From Flammeovirgaceae bacterium UBA6059 (GTDB taxonomy: Bacteria > Bacteroidota > Bacteroidia > Cytophagales > Cyclobacteriaceae): a stretch of DNA of 64,000 bases. The notes beneath the pieces were generated by a model. The model was given only the letters and a program-made list of their open reading frames with translations. It ran no database searches and had not been told where the DNA came from. The stretch covers positions 124,001 through 188,000 of the forward strand of contig DIYH01000035.1 of NCBI GenBank assembly GCA_002435755.1, in the 5' to 3' direction. The translations under genes were made by a program, and so were the position numbers. This document shows positions 1-8,588 of this stretch, in pieces (positions within the stretch are counted from its first letter, which is position 1; each line of letters starts with the position of its first letter).

Positions 1-177
1 GCCAACGTAAGATGGCAATGACCAACCAGACAGATGGCTTGTCACTGGATTGTAACCAAAAACCTTTTGACCCACAATATCTACGAAGTAGAGCTTTCCT
101 TCTTTAGAATGCCAAAGTGGTCCTTCTCCAAGTGAGGTTTCAATTTTTAGTTCTAACTGAGCTTCAAATTGTTTCAT
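1..177 (-). CDS. SMP-30/gluconolactonase (regucalcin-like) family protein, N-terminal part
   Basis: Only the first 59 codons are in the window; the gene runs off the left edge. The start of the protein, with LGEGPLWH followed by LYFVDI and VFGYNP, is the characteristic first blade of SMP-30/gluconolactonase/LRE beta-propellers, in which the early Glu is a metal ligand. The family hydrolyses sugar lactones to sugar acids. The ATG (177-175) overlaps the TGA of the preceding GH2 gene as ATGA, so it is translationally coupled to the end of the PUL operon. With the SDR and the sugar-acid dehydratase just upstream it would supply the lactonase step of an oxidative sugar pathway. The substrate cannot be read from this fragment. 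Confidence 0.85.
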   Translation of the reverse strand, partial: MKQFEAQLELKIETSLGEGPLWHSKEGKLYFVDIVGQKVFGYNPVTSHLSGWSLPSYVG

Positions 178-3056
178 AGGGGCGCGTCTTTTCTTTCGAT
201 CATAAGCTTAAACTGTGTGCTGTAATCATCCGGCACGTTCATGTTCCTCATATAATTACCCCAGGCAAGATTGGGATAGTCCATCATAGAAGCCAATCTA
301 AGTTTAAGCTCTCTCGATTCATCGTAGAATATCCTTGCTGCGGTTGTGTTTGAACCATTCCCAAGAACAGTGATTTGGACATCATACCCAACTAGCTGAT
401 AGGTTTGAATGTCTTCCTTGTACCCAGTTGCAATAAAGGAAAGCCTTTGGTTGGTATCCCCATGATAGTAGAAGCTTTTGGAGTCCTTTGCCCAATTTTG
501 ACCAGGCTCTTTTCGGTAGATCTGCCTATTGATATCCTCCAATAAGACTTGTCCTCGTAAAGTACCCAAATCGCTTTCAGGATATTTGGACCAGTATCCA
601 TTCCGTTCCCAGGAAAGTGAATCAAAGATGTCAGGCAAGGTGAGCTCAATACCAACTTCACGAACCAGTTGGTCAGTGATCTCACCATCAATCCCTAGAT
701 TAAAAGTGATTTCACTACCGCGAATCGAGGTACCAAGCCTTACCAAAGCGTCATTAACCTTGTATGTTGTGAGGGCTTCAGCCCCTTGGTGAGTAGAGGA
801 GTTTTCCTTTGCCTCACTCATCCAATTGTAGAATAAAGGAACCCCTCCCGAGCTTTGATTATCACTTAGCGTTCGAATGACCGGCTTAACGTACTGAATG
901 ATCGGTTGATCACTATTTCCAAGGTCAGTTAAGATCTGACCATTCGAATTCATCGTTGCGCGGGCTTCCGTGTCAGGACGTGGCTGTTCCTTTTCTTCTT
1001 TTAATGGAATGAGATAGGTGTCTACTAGTAGGTCTCTATGATAAAAATCGAGTTCGATGAACTCGTCATTTTGGTTGATCGGAACAGAGATCATTCCGTA
1101 TTGATGAGGTCGAAGTGAAACGTCTTGGAGCTTCCCTTCATTCTGGTTGGTCTTGTGGTTGATCACTAACTCATTAAAATCAGTGTGATCGAAACGATTT
1201 TGGACTGGAATGGAAATCCGCGTGTCTGCTATCATCATCGAATCAAGAAACAGCTTAGCAGGTGAGTAGGCTTTCTTAGTTCCCCAGAACTCCGGCTTCT
1301 TTCTCCGCCAGGAATCAATGATTCCCCACTCTCCATAGCCTACGGTGTAAGATGGAAAATCATAGTGATGCCGTGCCCACCATTCTTTGTATCCGGGTGT
1401 GTTTTCGGGAATCATGAACGTTTCATCAATAAAGCACCAAATGGCCGCTCCTAACGCACCTTTGGTGTTAAAAATATCGCTCCACATCCGATCAATGCTC
1501 TCTGCCCAAAATACACGCACATTGGCATCCTCCCGGATGGTCTCGACATTGTAGCAGGCAACATGGGCGTATTCATCGTGGACTGTTGGTATTCCAGGCT
1601 CTGAGAAATTAGTAATGGATTTGGTCCATTCGGTCCTTGTGCCGTCATGGTTGACATAGTGCATACTCAGTATATCGTAGACCTTTACTGAGTCGGGTAC
1701 CGTACCCGGAAAACTGAAGATCGCGGGTCTGCTTGGATCTAGTGCTTTGATACGATCATAGGACTTTTGAAAGTTGGAGCCATAGGAGTTCTCATTTCCT
1801 ATTGACCAGATGATGACAGAGGGGTGGTTTCTATGCCAGTGCACCATCTCCTCCATCTGACCCAGGAACCAATCAGTGTATGCAGGATCGTTGTTGAACG
1901 CATCCGGTTTGTAATGTTCATCCCTGTAGGTCTGCACAAAGCAAACTGCCGTTTCATCTTCTACATAAATTCCTTCTTTATCGCACAACTGAAGAAAGTA
2001 ATCCGAAGGTGGATAATGAGAAGTTCTTATCCAGTTGATATTGGCTTCTTTCGCCAGCATTACATCCAGGCTATCAAGCTCACGGGTAGTCATTCGTCCC
2101 AAAGTAGGATGAATGTCGTGACGATTTGCACCTCTTAGCTTGACAGGCATACCATTGACCAGCAGCTGATCATCGTCCACTTCAATTTCTCTAAATCCAA
2201 CATGCTCCTTAAACGAATAAGTACCTGATGCTGATGAAACATTAACCTCTAGCCTGTAAAGGTTGGGATGCTCAGCGTCCCACTTAATCGGCTTGGTAAT
2301 GGGATAATTGACGTTTAGAACTTCTCCAGCCTGGAGTTCAATCTTGTCACTCGCCAAAGCCACTTCATTTCCAGTAGGATCGAATAGTCGAAGCTTAACG
2401 TTGAAATTTTCAGGGCCCTTAGACCCCATTTTCAGGATGAGCTCCGCATCTTCATACTCCTCGTCAAACTCTGTTTCCACGTAGAAATGAGATAGATGAC
2501 TCTTTGGAATAGCCCTGAGGGTAACGTCCCGCAGTATTCCTCCTACCTGATGCTTAGCATAGCCACTTGCCCAGGAAATATCATCCCAACGATCTTTGAC
2601 CGCTACCCAAAGGTGATTATCGCCTTCTTTGACCAGATCAGTCACGTCTAGCTCCCATCGAGTGAAGCCACCGAGATGGCTTCCTGCTTTTTTGCCGTTC
2701 ATCCAAACGTCCGCCTCACTATGAACTCCATCGAAGCGCAGCAAGATCTTATTGCCGTCAAAGTCAGTAGGGACTGAAAACTGTCTTTTGTAGAGGTATG
2801 TCGAGTCATGTCTAATGGCAAACCCCTGCATCATCAAGCCCCCAGGTACCTGCACTTTTTGCCAGTCTACTTCGGAAAGCGTCTCTTCAGAAAAAGTCTT
2901 GGGTGGTATCATCGTGAAGTCCCATTCTCCATTTAAGAGAATTTCAGGATTGGAGACATCTTCTACCTGGTAATCCTTTTGAAATGAGACTTTGGCACAA
3001 CCGTAGAAGCAAACAGCGAGGAATATGAGGCAGCTATTTAAAAGAAGAAGTTTCAT
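174..3056 (-). CDS. Glycoside hydrolase family 2 lipoprotein (beta-galactosidase/beta-glucuronidase type)
   Basis: This 960-aa protein starts with a lipoprotein signal (lipobox near Cys20, VCFYGC), so it is probably anchored in a membrane. It has the GH2 order: sugar-binding jelly roll (about 35-190), Ig-like domain (about 195-290), then a TIM barrel (about 295-600). The barrel carries RGANRHD, the acid/base motif GNENSYG (about residue 421) and a nucleophile-region motif HDEYAH (about 494). The C-terminal third has a segment (SWERNGYW, SKYPESDLG) resembling the small-chain domain of LacZ-type enzymes. It belongs to a different GH2 subgroup from the two tandem GH2 genes at 5.8-11.3 kb. The start overlaps the SDR stop by ATGA and the end overlaps the lactonase start, placing it in the PUL operon. 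A terminal beta-galactosyl or beta-glucuronyl residue is the likely target; specificity is inferred. Confidence 0.88.
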   Translation of the reverse strand: MKLLLLNSCLIFLAVCFYGCAKVSFQKDYQVEDVSNPEILLNGEWDFTMIPPKTFSEETLSEVDWQKVQVPGGLMMQGFAIRHDSTYLYKRQFSVPTDFDGNKILLRFDGVHSEADVWMNGKKAGSHLGGFTRWELDVTDLVKEGDNHLWVAVKDRWDDISWASGYAKHQVGGILRDVTLRAIPKSHLSHFYVETEFDEEYEDAELILKMGSKGPENFNVKLRLFDPTGNEVALASDKIELQAGEVLNVNYPITKPIKWDAEHPNLYRLEVNVSSASGTYSFKEHVGFREIEVDDDQLLVNGMPVKLRGANRHDIHPTLGRMTTRELDSLDVMLAKEANINWIRTSHYPPSDYFLQLCDKEGIYVEDETAVCFVQTYRDEHYKPDAFNNDPAYTDWFLGQMEEMVHWHRNHPSVIIWSIGNENSYGSNFQKSYDRIKALDPSRPAIFSFPGTVPDSVKVYDILSMHYVNHDGTRTEWTKSITNFSEPGIPTVHDEYAHVACYNVETIREDANVRVFWAESIDRMWSDIFNTKGALGAAIWCFIDETFMIPENTPGYKEWWARHHYDFPSYTVGYGEWGIIDSWRRKKPEFWGTKKAYSPAKLFLDSMMIADTRISIPVQNRFDHTDFNELVINHKTNQNEGKLQDVSLRPHQYGMISVPINQNDEFIELDFYHRDLLVDTYLIPLKEEKEQPRPDTEARATMNSNGQILTDLGNSDQPIIQYVKPVIRTLSDNQSSGGVPLFYNWMSEAKENSSTHQGAEALTTYKVNDALVRLGTSIRGSEITFNLGIDGEITDQLVREVGIELTLPDIFDSLSWERNGYWSKYPESDLGTLRGQVLLEDINRQIYRKEPGQNWAKDSKSFYYHGDTNQRLSFIATGYKEDIQTYQLVGYDVQITVLGNGSNTTAARIFYDESRELKLRLASMMDYPNLAWGNYMRNMNVPDDYSTQFKLMIERKDAPL

Positions 3057-3841
3057 AGATCCTGCATGATCGTACTTCTACCACCATCTACGAGATAAGT
3101 AACACCGGAAATAAACTGTGCATATTCGCTGGCCAGAAAAGCGCAGAAGCCTCCAATCTCTTCAACAGTGCCTAGCCGCTTAACAGGGTGCAGTTCCACT
3201 ACTCTTTTGCGAGCTTCTTCGGGATCGGGAAAACCAGCAAACCATCTCTCACCGCCCTCTGTCTCAATGAAGCCCGGAGCTAATCCAACGGTCCTTATAT
3301 CCGGTCCCCAGTCAATCGCCAGCGTTCGCACAAGCCCTGTTAAGGCCGTTTTGGTTACATTGTAAGGGAAGCAGTTGGGGATGGTGGTATAGGCATGGTT
3401 GGAGGTCATAATGATGATCACTCCCTTGTTTTTTGACAGATAAGGTCTTGTCAGCTTCCCCAATCGCCAGTGGGCTTTGAGGTTTAGATCCATATTGAAC
3501 TCCCACTTTTCCTCTGTGCAGTCCGCAGGATCTTCAAAAACATTTACGCCCGCATTGGAAACCAGAATGTCGATCTCTTGAAAGCGTTCGATTACAGCAT
3601 CAATGAATGCTTCAAGCTGATCCTTTTGTGTCACATCCACCTGTTGGTATAATGATTCTCTCCCTTCGTCATCGACCATTTTATTAAAATGCCGAGCGCC
3701 CCGATCATCGGGAGATGATGTACCGCAACCAGCCACATGACAGCCTGATCTTGCTAATATTTTAGCCACTCCCCGACCAATACCGGACGTCACACCGGTT
3801 ACTACAGCAACTCTGTCTTTAAGGTCAATAGCTAATGACAT
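3053..3841 (-). CDS. SDR family NAD(P)-dependent oxidoreductase
   Basis: This is a 262-aa classical short-chain dehydrogenase, probably cytoplasmic. The cofactor motif TGVTSGIG lies at residues 15-22, NAGV at 96-99, and the catalytic set is Ser147, Tyr160 and Lys164 (YNVTK). The C-terminal GVTYLVDGG segment is usual for the family. No acidic residue follows the second strand clearly enough to choose NAD over NADP. It sits 11 nt after the enolase-superfamily dehydratase and its stop overlaps the next GH2 start. With the neighbouring lactonase, dehydratase and RraA-type aldolase it could oxidise a released sugar at C1, or a later keto-sugar intermediate. The exact substrate is not determinable from sequence. 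Confidence 0.9.
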   Translation of the reverse strand: MSLAIDLKDRVAVVTGVTSGIGRGVAKILARSGCHVAGCGTSSPDDRGARHFNKMVDDEGRESLYQQVDVTQKDQLEAFIDAVIERFQEIDILVSNAGVNVFEDPADCTEEKWEFNMDLNLKAHWRLGKLTRPYLSKNKGVIIIMTSNHAYTTIPNCFPYNVTKTALTGLVRTLAIDWGPDIRTVGLAPGFIETEGGERWFAGFPDPEEARKRVVELHPVKRLGTVEEIGGFCAFLASEYAQFISGVTYLVDGGRSTIMQDL

Positions 3842-3852
3842 AGTGAAATATT

Positions 3853-5019
3853 TTAAATGTAGAAACCCTCCTTTTCTTTGGTGATACCCGGATGCTTTTC
3901 CATTTCCTCTTCGATCAGATCGACTCCAAGGCCTGGTTTATCGCTTAAATGGAGCTTACCATCTTTGACCATATCCTTGATCGGTGAGGTGATGATTTCG
4001 TCGCGCCAAGGCACATCGGTAAACATAAATTCCTGGCGGAAAAAATTGGGTACCGAAGCACAGACATGGGCACTGGCAAGCGTGGAAAGTGGGCCATTCG
4101 GATTATGAGGTGCCAAAAGCACGTTGTAAGCCTCCATCATAGTGGCCATACGCTTCATTTCTGATGGGCCTCCACATCGGGTGATATCGGGCATCATGAT
4201 TTCACACAACTGTCTCTCCAGTACCTCACGGATGCCATACCTTGTATAATGACGTTCACCTACGACAACCGGCGCATTACCCGGAAGGCGTTTTCTTACC
4301 GCCTCCAATGAATCAACATTTTCCGGTCCGACCGGCTCTTCATACCAGGTAATATCTAGGTCGGCAAATCGTTGAGCCATTTTCACAGCCATCCTTAGGT
4401 TCAATAGCCCGTGCGTTTCGATCATGATATCAAAATCAGGACCTACCGTATCTCTGACTGCTTTGCTAATATTATAAGCCAGATCCTGCGTCTCCTCAGT
4501 GAGCGTCAGGCTAGAGGAAAGATGCTCGCCGTAGAGGTAACTCGTATGAGCAAAAGGGTCGAACTTTAGCCCGGTAAAACCAGCCTCTTTTACTTTCCTG
4601 GCTTGTGCAGCATATTCTTCTGGCGTGTGACCGCCTTTGATGAACCAGTAATTTGCATACAGCAATACTTCTTTTCGGTAACCCCCTCCCAACAAATCAT
4701 AGCAGGGAACCCCAAGAACTTTAGCTTTCAAATCCAACAATGCCATATCGATCCCGCTTATGGCACACAGGCTCACACCATAAGGTCCAACCCAATTAAG
4801 GTCACGATAGAGCTTGGTCCAGATGTAATCCGTCTTCATCGGGTCTAATCCGACAATGCGCTCTCCGACATGTTGGGTGGCATGATAGACCATTGGGCTA
4901 CCCGGCCAATTGGTTGACTCCCCTACACCGGTATGTCCTTCGTCGGTGTAAATCTTCAATAGGGTCCAGTTGTACTTGACTCCTTCAACCAGCCAAACTT
5001 TTACATCTGTTATTTTCAT
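3853..5019 (-). CDS. Enolase-superfamily sugar acid dehydratase, galactonate dehydratase-like
   Basis: This 388-aa protein belongs to the mandelate racemase/muconate lactonising branch of the enolase superfamily. Metal ligands can be placed at Glu201, Glu227 and Glu255, with His203 and His305 as the catalytic pair; their spacing matches D-galactonate dehydratase (first-to-second ligand 26 residues, third ligand to His 50). The motifs GERHYTRYGI and LLAPHNPNGPL are very like DgoD. The first ligand is Glu in IETHG where galactonate and mannonate dehydratases usually have Asp. It should dehydrate an aldonic acid to a 2-keto-3-deoxy acid in the cytoplasm. The gene lies between the RraA-type aldolase and the SDR. 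The stereochemistry of its substrate (galactonate, fuconate, arabinonate and others) remains open. Confidence 0.88.
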   Translation of the reverse strand: MKITDVKVWLVEGVKYNWTLLKIYTDEGHTGVGESTNWPGSPMVYHATQHVGERIVGLDPMKTDYIWTKLYRDLNWVGPYGVSLCAISGIDMALLDLKAKVLGVPCYDLLGGGYRKEVLLYANYWFIKGGHTPEEYAAQARKVKEAGFTGLKFDPFAHTSYLYGEHLSSSLTLTEETQDLAYNISKAVRDTVGPDFDIMIETHGLLNLRMAVKMAQRFADLDITWYEEPVGPENVDSLEAVRKRLPGNAPVVVGERHYTRYGIREVLERQLCEIMMPDITRCGGPSEMKRMATMMEAYNVLLAPHNPNGPLSTLASAHVCASVPNFFRQEFMFTDVPWRDEIITSPIKDMVKDGKLHLSDKPGLGVDLIEEEMEKHPGITKEKEGFYI

Positions 5020-5085
5020 TTCATCTAGGTATCTTCATTGTTTCGACTCTTTGAACATCCCCCTGCCAGCGCAAAACCCATCACG

Positions 5086-5103
5086 CCCCCCTTCAAAAGG
5101 GGG
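5086..5103. repeat. C/G-rich hairpin between dehydratase and aldolase genes
   Basis: In the 91-nt gap between the dehydratase and RraA genes, CCCCCTT (5087-5093) and AAGGGGG (5097-5103) form a perfect 7-bp stem with a 3-nt loop. This is the largest gap inside the PUL operon. There is no U-tract on the minus-strand side, so it looks more like an intercistronic processing or attenuation hairpin, or a dispersed intergenic repeat, than a strong terminator. Confidence 0.6.
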
Positions 5104-5110
5104 AATCGCA

Positions 5111-5827
5111 TTACATGATTCCGTATTTGTTGAAGGCATCTGTAGCACTCATACCCTCCAAAATGGCCTTTTGAACCACCTTTTCCCCTCTGGCCTTTTC
5201 GATAGCCTTTTGGAATACCTCCTTCTCAATTTCTTTTGGCACAATGCAAACACCATCAAGGTCTCCTACCACGATATCCCCAGGATTGATCCTTACACCT
5301 TCTATCTCTAAGGGCACCCTGTAGTCAATTACCTTGCCTCGTGGCGCCTGGTCCTGTGCATATCGACCGTAGGAGAACGACGCAAAATTCAATTTCAAAA
5401 TACCCTCGGTATCCCTGGAATAGCCGTTGACGACAGCACCAGTCGCTCCTAGTTTTTGTGCACGAGTAGCCATCAACTCCCCCCAAAGGGCATATGAAGG
5501 TGAAGAGCCAGTGCAGATATAGATCTCGTCTTCTTTTAAGTCGTCTAGGGCCTGCAACATCAAACCAAAAGGCTGCTTCATTATTGGATTGTTGCTGGCA
5601 ACAGGAATATCCTCAAAGCAGTCTGCTTCCAGTACCGTCATAGCCCTTCCTACCAGAAACATATCATCTCTCAACGGCTGTACCTGGGGCGGAAGAAACT
5701 GATGGAGGTATCCAAGCTTGTCCATGATATCACCAATCACGGCAGTGTATAGCTCTTCACGGACGATGGCAAAAAGATCCTTGTCCGTTTCCCAATACAG
5801 AGTTTCAGCACTCTCAGTTTTTATCAT
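5111..5827 (-). CDS. RraA/HMG-aldolase family protein (probable 2-keto-3-deoxy acid aldolase)
   Basis: The protein is 238 aa if translation starts at the ATG at 5827; a longer reading would lie further inside the upstream GH2 gene. It carries the RraA-fold aldolase signature G-[DE]-x20-R-D: Gly116-Glu117 in WGELMATRA and Arg138-Asp139 in NGYSRDTEG. Arg and the metal-binding Asp are the residues needed for class II HMG/CHA aldolase activity, and RNase E inhibitor RraA proteins usually lack that full context. GDIVVGDLDGV is also typical. Right after a sugar-acid dehydratase in the pathway, the best role is cleavage of a 2-keto-3-deoxy (or keto) sugar acid to pyruvate plus an aldehyde. It overlaps the preceding GH2 gene by 14 nt. 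Confidence 0.82.
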   Translation of the reverse strand: MIKTESAETLYWETDKDLFAIVREELYTAVIGDIMDKLGYLHQFLPPQVQPLRDDMFLVGRAMTVLEADCFEDIPVASNNPIMKQPFGLMLQALDDLKEDEIYICTGSSPSYALWGELMATRAQKLGATGAVVNGYSRDTEGILKLNFASFSYGRYAQDQAPRGKVIDYRVPLEIEGVRINPGDIVVGDLDGVCIVPKEIEKEVFQKAIEKARGEKVVQKAILEGMSATDAFNKYGIM

Positions 5828-8582
5828 TATAAATGGCTTTCTTAAGGTTTTCAAAAGTTATACCCACCTGAGGATCAAAGTCCGCACTTTCCATGTAGTT
5901 CATCAGACTTAACCTCATTTGTTTGGCTTCAATTCTGTCCTCAAGGTTGGAACCAAGATCGATAGAAGAAAACAGTAGTTTTCCTTCTCCAACACTTGCT
6001 TCGAATACTAACCCAAGATTCCGATTGGTTAAAAAATCGTCGACAATGCGTACAATTGGATCTACTCCCAAATCATCAACCGTGATGATCCTCGAATTGG
6101 CACACAAATCCCACCACTGCCAATCGGAATGATAGCTGGTCGGAAAATCACCAAATGCAGCATGATCCGGGTCACACAGCAGACCCAAGTTGGAAACTTG
6201 CTGGAACAAGAGCTGTCCCCAAAAAATGGATCCAAATCTATTCGGCTCACCCAAGGCTTCTTCAACTGGTGGGTTAAAAAACACTTTTTTACCCCGTGAC
6301 AGTTGCTTCCGCGCTTCCTCTAAAGAGCGTGTATAGATCACCTCACCTACCGGAATTTCGCTAGAAGGGAAAACCCAGATCGACCAATCATTAGCGTATG
6401 CCGTACCCTCAATCTCAACTGTGACTTTCAGTTCTTTAGCGACATTCGATTCTAGCCCGAATTGGATCAACCCGAGTGTATCGGCATTACCATAAGGGAT
6501 CTGATCCCCAGTAATGGTTCCTGATGCCAGATCACTCTTCGAATCTTCGATCCGCCAATTGATCTTGAAGTCGTCTACAGGTTCCAGGAAGTTGGCTACC
6601 TGAACTGCTGCATTAAACTCCTCCCCTGATCGGTAACTTGCTTTTCCGAAACGGAGCAAGGGTACTACCGGGGAGTTGAACCTTTTGAATGCCGTGCTGT
6701 CAATTATCCCTTTGGATTCCCAAAACACATCCAGCATGCCTATCAATGCCGAACCATGACCTGGATAATCCTGCAACTGCAACACCTGGTAACCGTCATA
6801 TCCAGGAGTTTTCAGGTTGCGTTCGATATCTGCTTTATATAAGAGGGAGGCAAGTTGTCCTGATGCTCTTGCCAGTTGAGGTGCTAAGTCGAGCATTCCC
6901 TTCTTTTCCAGATCTGCTTTGATAGCTTGAAAGTTGACAGGCTGGGCCACACCCGTATACTTATCTATTTCATTGAGGTCTGGGAACATGGCATACTGTC
7001 CTATCTCATGCGCCACAATCGGACGATCAACGTGATCAATACGCGCACTGTAATCTCCGCTGAAGTCCGGCGGAAAATCGTTGAAGTAGCCCTGTCCGCG
7101 CACCCAACCTTTATCTGTCCATTGGGTTACCAAAAACTCGTCCTCTGGCTGGGGTAGAGTACCTACACCCTTCTGAAAAGAAAACGTGGTAGTGGTGTAA
7201 AGTCGACGACCATCTTGGGTTTTCAACCGTTGAACCTGGTCATTGAGCCAACTCATGTCTCCTTCAAGCTCATTCCCCATAGACATCATGACGAAAGAAG
7301 GGTGATTGCCATATTCTGCTAAGATTCGATCTGCTTCCTTTTTTAGGAAATCAAGCGCTTCCTTGTCTTCACCCACAGTCAGGCTCCAGTGTGGCAATTC
7401 CACCTGAAAGTACATACCCAACTGGTCCCCTAATTCGAAGGCAGCCTTTGGCGGACACCAGGAATGAAAGCGCACGTGGTTGAATCCGTATGACTTGACC
7501 ACTTTCAGCGTCTTGTGCCATTCTTCTTGGGTCATATCTACTCGGCCCTTGATCGGATAGACGGCACAGTCCAGGTTTCCCCGCAGAAAGATTCGCTGAT
7601 CGTTAAGTTCCAATACTCCATTTTCTGCCGCAATCTTTCTTAACCCAAATACTGCTTCACCCTTTTGAGTAGCGTCTTTTTTAACAAATGTTATTTTGTA
7701 AGCCATAGGGTTGTGTTCATTCCATGCCTCAATCGTCTCTGGAAGGGCTATGGTCGCCTCGACTACCTTTCCCGATAGGCTTCCTTGGATCTCTCCGGAG
7801 AAGATGGTTTCACCACTTTCAATAATCTCATATTCGTAGGCATCTTCTTTTTGAGGTACCCCAAAGAATTCCACCTTTACGAATAGTTCTTTTGCATTGT
7901 AGTTGGGAAAAACAGTGAGAGACACAACATCATCAGGGTCAACCTTGCGTATCAACATCTCCCCAATGATACCGTTCCATTTTCCCTGGGTATGATTGCT
8001 GTAGGCGTGTGAGAAACCAATCGACTCAGGTGTCGGGTAGCGTTCATGCTCAAAGCTTATTCCGGGTTGGATAAAGGAATTATCCACCATAATGGTAATT
8101 GTGTTTTCACCTTCATCCAGTAGACCTTCTACCTCAAAGCGATGAGGTGTAGACAAGCTTTGTTCAGTTCCAACAGCCTTTCCGTTGATCCAAACTTTTG
8201 ATTTCCATAGCACCCTTTCCAAGGATAGGACACTTTTTCCTTCGGCCATGCTCCCGGATACATTGAAGGTTCGCTGATACCAAGCTTTATCAGTATAGTA
8301 GTGGCTTCTTGTTAGATGAAACATGGTCTCTTTTTTGATCTCAGGTTTCAGTCCATGTGGTCTGCCCAAGCCATTTTCAGCCAGTGTTCCAGGAAGACTT
8401 ATCGTCACTCCGTCAATTTCTTTATTATACCATTGCTTTTTTTCGCCTTCATCCAGCGAGTCAAGTACCACCACCCACTCACCATGCAGGGATATATCTG
8501 AAGTCGGCTCTTGTCGGCAAGCAATCAAAAGCATGGAGCCTATGATCAGAACAACAAAGCAAAAAAAACGGGCAGTTTTCAT
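5814..8582 (-). CDS. Glycoside hydrolase family 2 lipoprotein, tandem copy A
   Basis: This 922-aa protein has a lipoprotein signal (LLIACRQ, Cys22). The N-terminal GH2 jelly roll includes WYQRTFNVSG and VWINGKAVG, an Ig-like segment follows, then the catalytic barrel with FLRGNLDC, NHVRFHSWCPPKAAFE, the acid/base motif GNELEG (about residue 437) and the probable nucleophile motif HEIGQY (about 526). A long C-terminal part contains the conserved SDWQWWDL and ends with a module resembling a beta-sandwich. It is clearly a tandem paralogue of the next gene (8589-11333), with which it shares long near-identical stretches through the barrel. Similar GH2 enzymes occur in Bacteroidota PULs; sugar specificity cannot be assigned. 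The TGA overlaps the RraA gene start. Confidence 0.88.
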   Translation of the reverse strand: MKTARFFCFVVLIIGSMLLIACRQEPTSDISLHGEWVVVLDSLDEGEKKQWYNKEIDGVTISLPGTLAENGLGRPHGLKPEIKKETMFHLTRSHYYTDKAWYQRTFNVSGSMAEGKSVLSLERVLWKSKVWINGKAVGTEQSLSTPHRFEVEGLLDEGENTITIMVDNSFIQPGISFEHERYPTPESIGFSHAYSNHTQGKWNGIIGEMLIRKVDPDDVVSLTVFPNYNAKELFVKVEFFGVPQKEDAYEYEIIESGETIFSGEIQGSLSGKVVEATIALPETIEAWNEHNPMAYKITFVKKDATQKGEAVFGLRKIAAENGVLELNDQRIFLRGNLDCAVYPIKGRVDMTQEEWHKTLKVVKSYGFNHVRFHSWCPPKAAFELGDQLGMYFQVELPHWSLTVGEDKEALDFLKKEADRILAEYGNHPSFVMMSMGNELEGDMSWLNDQVQRLKTQDGRRLYTTTTFSFQKGVGTLPQPEDEFLVTQWTDKGWVRGQGYFNDFPPDFSGDYSARIDHVDRPIVAHEIGQYAMFPDLNEIDKYTGVAQPVNFQAIKADLEKKGMLDLAPQLARASGQLASLLYKADIERNLKTPGYDGYQVLQLQDYPGHGSALIGMLDVFWESKGIIDSTAFKRFNSPVVPLLRFGKASYRSGEEFNAAVQVANFLEPVDDFKINWRIEDSKSDLASGTITGDQIPYGNADTLGLIQFGLESNVAKELKVTVEIEGTAYANDWSIWVFPSSEIPVGEVIYTRSLEEARKQLSRGKKVFFNPPVEEALGEPNRFGSIFWGQLLFQQVSNLGLLCDPDHAAFGDFPTSYHSDWQWWDLCANSRIITVDDLGVDPIVRIVDDFLTNRNLGLVFEASVGEGKLLFSSIDLGSNLEDRIEAKQMRLSLMNYMESADFDPQVGITFENLKKAIYNDKN

Positions 8583-8588
8583 TCTAAG

